64,000 nt of DNA, taken from JBCCFW01 sp039029535 (GTDB lineage: Bacteria; Acidobacteriota; JBCCFW01). Of this stretch, positions 61,901 through 64,000 are shown in pieces; the first letter of the stretch is position 1; every line of letters begins with the position of its first letter. A model generated the notes under the pieces. It worked only from the letters and a program-made list of their open reading frames with translations, did not search any database and was not told the DNA's origin. The stretch spans positions 62,001 to 126,000 of the forward strand of contig JBCCFW010000002.1 in assembly GCA_039029535.1 (NCBI GenBank), read 5' to 3'. The translations under genes and the position numbers were made by a program.

Positions 61901-62381
61901 CGCGAGGAAGGACGAGCGTCTGACCGAAGCGACTCGCTGGTTGCGAGCCGCCATCGAGCTCAAGGAGCGGCTCGGGGAGCGGAACAAGCTGTCGAGCTCT
62001 CTCCACGAGATGGGAAAGGTGCTGCAGGCACGCGGCCGTCTCGACCAGGCTCGTCAGTGGTACGGGCGAGCGCTGGCCTTGAACGAGGAGCTCGGCCGGC
62101 GCCATGGACTGGCCGCCAACCATGCCTGCCTGGCCTCCCTCGCCCTGGAGGAGAACCGACTCGACGAGTGCTTGCGCGAGTCGGTCCGTGCGGTGGCGTT
62201 TTCAGACACGCGCCCAGGTCAGGCGCCGGCTGGCATCCAGGAGTTGCTCACGGCGACCGTGAAGCTGGGCGTGCCCGAGCTCGAAAAGGCGTGGAGGGAG
62301 TGCCTCGGTGAGGAGCTGCCCGATGATCTGCGGAAGACGATCGAGGCGGTGCTGAGGGAGCTGCGAGGGGAGGAGGGCTGA
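58974..62381 (+). CDS. CHAT protease - STAND (NB-ARC-like) ATPase - TPR protein
   Basis: 1135 residues from the ATG at 58974. After an N-terminal helical region, the CHAT caspase-like domain (about 90-350) has both catalytic residues: His214 in VHFDGHGTFD and Cys260 in VLSACQSG. A STAND/NB-ARC-type P-loop ATPase follows: FIGRDRDIQELE linker, Walker A GLVGVGKTS (398-406), Walker B VVTWDDFD (about 449-455) and a sensor ILTSRSPQ. The C-terminal third is tetratricopeptide repeats with repeated HHQLG, LHQLG, CHQLG units. In this architecture the TPRs sense, the ATPase oligomerises and CHAT cleaves target proteins, as in CHAT effectors of bacterial immunity and regulated death. The trigger and the substrate are unknown. 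It forms an operon with the membrane protein just upstream. Confidence 0.9.
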   Translation: MAWLVREQQGRLRLVADGLGDDLEWELEQPLSEVELEDLRWYLEDFLQAPHLAWRERADWIREQLPAWGERVAAALLGPAVSRLPQDLSTHELWLCSSSPACLSVPWELARRPGARRPLCLELDRFGRALEPPGSALSLDVDGALRVLLVIARPSGVESLAFGSTGRRLLERAVDGGPIDLEVLRPPSFDALQRRLEEARAEGRPHHVVHFDGHGTFDESAGEAVLAFETRSGQHARVPAGKLAGVVGAAGVPLLVLSACQSGRIVPSVRPEASVAVSALRSGVASTVTMTTSVHAEPVAWFMDELYASLSSGEPVSRAVSSGRRCLQEAPERSTISGRVPLEDWLVPVHHASRDVVFEGLRARAPARTTETPFIGRDRDIQELERTLLRHRVVLLHGLVGVGKTSLARAFSRWFASTRGGAALSESWHRGGELPDGLLAELRQRPSVVTWDDFDSASTTDAQGLRELLAGLAGDAEGWLILTSRSPQHWLEDDIARHHVQGLTPPDVAAMLPAPPTGGDTLPTRRLLSLVDGHPSTLLALAPQLEQLEHDQLADGLAGSGSLPTEAGVLTDLGHELAEALETLTSEQQEALPALLLFEGIVDQSILEQLVESGASSLAGVQWSPLLRSCEELGLLVEVGQGAFRVHPALGARIAAGREAAVLDHREELVQSAIRAHGRLGKWLFGASLGDRRVAGRLAGEQFTLLRTARAAIFRNEHRNAQLMLQPLIRHWTAEGLFTSVLHVLEELRERVEEGHPEPDLGTELGDLWLYLNSEWAGRMRAVDSERAAAVYRELRQRLERDSRRPVALAAVRHQQGLLAQDDALLGEAEEHFRAARELCESAEDAAGLAAAHHQLGRLAEQRSDWPAAERSHLRSLELERGLRHQQGIASSLHQLGIVAQRAGDDALAQSRFLEAIQLKETLGDWAGVARIHHELGILSADVEQATAWHRRALVAARSLGERSLQAAACHQLGLLARKDERLTEATRWLRAAIELKERLGERNKLSSSLHEMGKVLQARGRLDQARQWYGRALALNEELGRRHGLAANHACLASLALEENRLDECLRESVRAVAFSDTRPGQAPAGIQELLTATVKLGVPELEKAWRECLGEELPDDLRKTIEAVLRELRGEEG

Positions 62382-62399
62382 CACGGGAAACCGGCAGCC
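62376..62399. terminator. Hairpin with GAAA tetraloop between convergent genes
   Basis: GGCTG at 62376-62380 pairs with CAGCC at 62395-62399, and inside it CGG-GAAA-CCG forms a second stem with a GNRA tetraloop. It overlaps the stop codon of the CHAT-STAND gene and lies 12 nt before the stop of the STN-like gene. No T-tract; probably a bidirectional 3'-end structure. Confidence 0.5.
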
Positions 62400-62411
62400 C
62401 CCCCGAAAGCC

Positions 62412-63191
62412 TCATCGAAGCCCGAGCTCTTCCGCCGTTCCGACTCGCAAGGTTCCATCCTCGACGACGCCGGACAGGCCGAAGAGTCGGAGCACCGAGT
62501 CGAGGAGCATGTCGCTGGGACGGGCCTCCGTCTGAAGGGTGACCTCCTGCGCTGCCCTGACCGGATCGATGATCAGCGACCATCCCTGCACGTCGGCGAT
62601 CACGAAGAGCAAGTCGCCGAGCTCGGTGCTGATCATGTCGACGATGAGCGGAGGCCCCTCGAAGCCGAGGGTCGTGTCGGCTCCCTCGCCGTGAACACGT
62701 CGCTGGCCGGGAGCTGACGCGGGAACGAGCGCTTTCGGCCAGATGATCCAGGAGCTCTCTGCTCCCTCTTCATCCGTGCCCAGGCCCAGCTCGAGACCCG
62801 GCGCGGTGGTCCAGTCGGCTCGTCGGGGGGCGACGCTGGTGACGTGGAAGGCCAGGAGCCAGGTTGCTTCGGGCTGGTCGCCGTGCTCGAGCAGCACGCG
62901 CTGCTGACAGCGGTGGCCCTCGGCCGTCTCACCCAGGGCGAGATGGGCGGCGCCCTGAAGGACGAGAGCCTCGGCGCGGAGAGCGGGGGCGGCGTGCTCG
63001 CTTTCGACGACGCGTTCGAAGAACTCGACGGCGGCTCGATGACGGCCGAGATCGGACTCGAGCCGTGCACGGGTCAGCAGCTCGAGGGCGCCGTTCGGCT
63101 CCGGCAGGGTCGAGTGTTGCTGGCTCATGGACGGAGTCGACGAGAGCAGCGTGAGAGTGACGAGAGTGAGGATGTTCCGAGCTGAGCACAT
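62412..63191 (-). CDS. Secreted TPR-like protein with C-terminal STN (secretin/TonB short N-terminal) domain
   Basis: 259 residues from the ATG at 63191 (GGAG 9 nt upstream), chosen because it opens with the signal peptide MCSARNILTLVTLTLLSSTPSMS; the frame is open 61 codons further. Residues about 30-110 look like TPR helices (ALELLTRARLESDLGRHRAAV; ALVLQGAAHLALGETAEG). The C-terminus from about 185 has the STN/secretin N0 pattern: LGDLLFVIADVQGWSLIID, then VTLQTEARPSDMLLDSVLR and LSGVVEDGTLRVGTAEEL. In secretins and TonB receptors this domain contacts partner complexes; here it stands alone. A decayed copy of its end lies at 54781. It converges on the CHAT-STAND gene. Confidence 0.65.
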   Translation of the reverse strand: MCSARNILTLVTLTLLSSTPSMSQQHSTLPEPNGALELLTRARLESDLGRHRAAVEFFERVVESEHAAPALRAEALVLQGAAHLALGETAEGHRCQQRVLLEHGDQPEATWLLAFHVTSVAPRRADWTTAPGLELGLGTDEEGAESSWIIWPKALVPASAPGQRRVHGEGADTTLGFEGPPLIVDMISTELGDLLFVIADVQGWSLIIDPVRAAQEVTLQTEARPSDMLLDSVLRLFGLSGVVEDGTLRVGTAEELGLR

Positions 63192-63297
63192 GAGCCGAGT
63201 CTCCATGGTGTGGGGGACGATGTCGTCCGGGGAGAGCGTGGCTCGCGGCGAGCGCGGGCTCGTCAGCCGTTCGTCAGCCGGAGTCAGGGCGAGTCGG

Positions 63298-63993
63298 TCA
63301 CGCATCGTCGGTCGCCAGTCGATAGCCGATCCCGCGGACCGTGTGCAGGTAGCGCGGACGGCGAGGGTCGTCACCGAGCGCTCGCCTCAAGGCGACGACG
63401 TGGTTGTCGACCGTGCGCAGAGTGGCGGCCGAGTCGAGGCCGCAGACCTCCTCGACGATGTCGGCACGCGACACGACCTCGCCACGGTGACGCGCGAGCA
63501 GCTCCAGCACGAGCAGGTCGTGAGGTGAGAGGTCGAGCGGTCCGTCGGGGCCCTCGGCCGAGTGACGACGGAAGTCGATGCGGACCTCGCCGAGCCGCAG
63601 CTCGCCCAGGGTCGTCGTCCCGCTGCGTTGCTGACGACGGAGCAAGGCGGCCACTCGTGCGAGCAGCTCGCGCACCGCGAACGGCTTGGGGAGATAGTCG
63701 TCGGCACCGAGCTCCAGGCCCACGATGCGATCGACCACGTCTCCCTTCGCGGTCAAGAGCAGCACGGCGACCTCGTCACCGTCCCGTCGGAGGTCCCGCA
63801 GGACGTCGAGCCCCGAGCGGCCGGGGAGCATGATGTCGAGCACGAGGACGTCGGGCGCGAACTCCCGACGTGCCGCCGGCACCTCGTCACCCCGCTCGAC
63901 GAGGCGCACCTCGTGCCCCTCGTCGCGGAAGTTGTCGACGAGGCCTCGCGCGAGAGCCTTCTCGTCCTCGACGATGAGGATGCGCCCGCTCAT
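63298..63993 (-). CDS. OmpR/PhoB-family response regulator
   Basis: 231 residues from an ATG at 63993. The receiver domain has the acidic pair in VEDE (Glu9-Asp10-Glu11), phospho-acceptor Asp53 in VLDIMLPG, Thr81 in LLLTAK and Lys103 in PKPF. The C-terminal winged-helix DNA-binding domain has LSPHDLLVLELLARHRGEVVSRADI and TVDNHVVALRRALGDDPRRPRYLHTVRGIGYRL, the classic OmpR-type recognition helix and wing. It is a two-component transcription regulator. The partner kinase is not in the window and would be expected beyond an edge or elsewhere. The signal sensed is unknown. 106 nt separate it from the STN-like gene. Confidence 0.95.
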   Translation of the reverse strand: MSGRILIVEDEKALARGLVDNFRDEGHEVRLVERGDEVPAARREFAPDVLVLDIMLPGRSGLDVLRDLRRDGDEVAVLLLTAKGDVVDRIVGLELGADDYLPKPFAVRELLARVAALLRRQQRSGTTTLGELRLGEVRIDFRRHSAEGPDGPLDLSPHDLLVLELLARHRGEVVSRADIVEEVCGLDSAATLRTVDNHVVALRRALGDDPRRPRYLHTVRGIGYRLATDDA

Positions 63994-64000
63994 GAGCCGC

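Overview
The window is a very GC-rich bacterial chromosome segment with short intergenic gaps, many GTG/TTG starts and frequent stop/start overlaps. It encodes housekeeping enzymes (recG, rsmD, nadB, mazG, ssb, dtd, xerD) together with an unusually large set of exported beta-propeller and calcium-binding-repeat proteins: FG-GAP/VCBS, ASPIC/UnbV, Asp-box, thrombospondin type 3 and dockerin. This mix fits a Gram-negative, secretion-rich lineage such as Myxococcota, Acidobacteriota or Planctomycetota. The phylum cannot be fixed from the sequence alone. I saw no rRNA, tRNA, CRISPR array, insertion sequence or phage genes.

Layout, left to right. Positions 1-4759 hold a tightly overlapping minus-strand operon, nadB-recG-rsmD-(DegT-type aminotransferase, cut by the window edge). 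mazG diverges from nadB and runs into the 3' end of a secreted CRTAC1/UnbV protein. An archaeal-type GAPDH homologue (7541-8608) is followed by a long imperfect palindrome of about 200 nt and then an EAL-domain protein. Positions 10240-20712 hold six consecutive minus-strand genes that are all members of one secreted Asp-box (BNR-like) family. Behind them lie three diverged copies of an intergenic repeat and ssb. dtd, xerD (with a canonical terminator), a YfgM-like translocon accessory protein and a YdjM-like membrane hydrolase follow on the plus strand.

Positions 25092-31019 are a plus-strand run: FG-GAP protein, metallo-beta-lactamase-fold hydrolase, VCBS protein, DUF4937-like protein and IMPACT/YigZ protein. 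Then come a giant membrane spermidine-synthase-like protein diverging from an LtaS/sulfatase-like membrane enzyme, a membrane protein, a class III cyclase and a GNAT acetyltransferase. An outer-membrane-barrel/thioredoxin fusion has its signal peptide separated from it by an in-frame TGA. The region 39997-52172 is dominated by large exported proteins on the minus strand (FG-GAP + TSP3, TIGR03790 + dockerin, metzincin protease), with AIM24 and a HEAT-repeat protein between them. Positions 52173-53464 are a gene-poor stretch with hairpins, a 9-bp microsatellite and a frameshifted coding remnant.

The right end carries a very large VCBS beta-propeller protein, then a two-gene module: a small single-pass membrane protein and a CHAT-protease/STAND-ATPase/TPR protein. 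This looks like a regulated biological-conflict (defence or programmed-death) system. The segment is flanked in the same orientation by two versions of one gene end, an intact STN-like gene at 62412 and a decayed fragment near 54781. The window ends with an OmpR-type response regulator.

The strongest candidates for undescribed biology are the six-gene Asp-box array with its shared C-terminal domain, the CHAT-STAND module with its membrane partner, the GAPDH-adjacent palindrome, the repeats in front of the array, and the TGA-interrupted barrel-thioredoxin gene.
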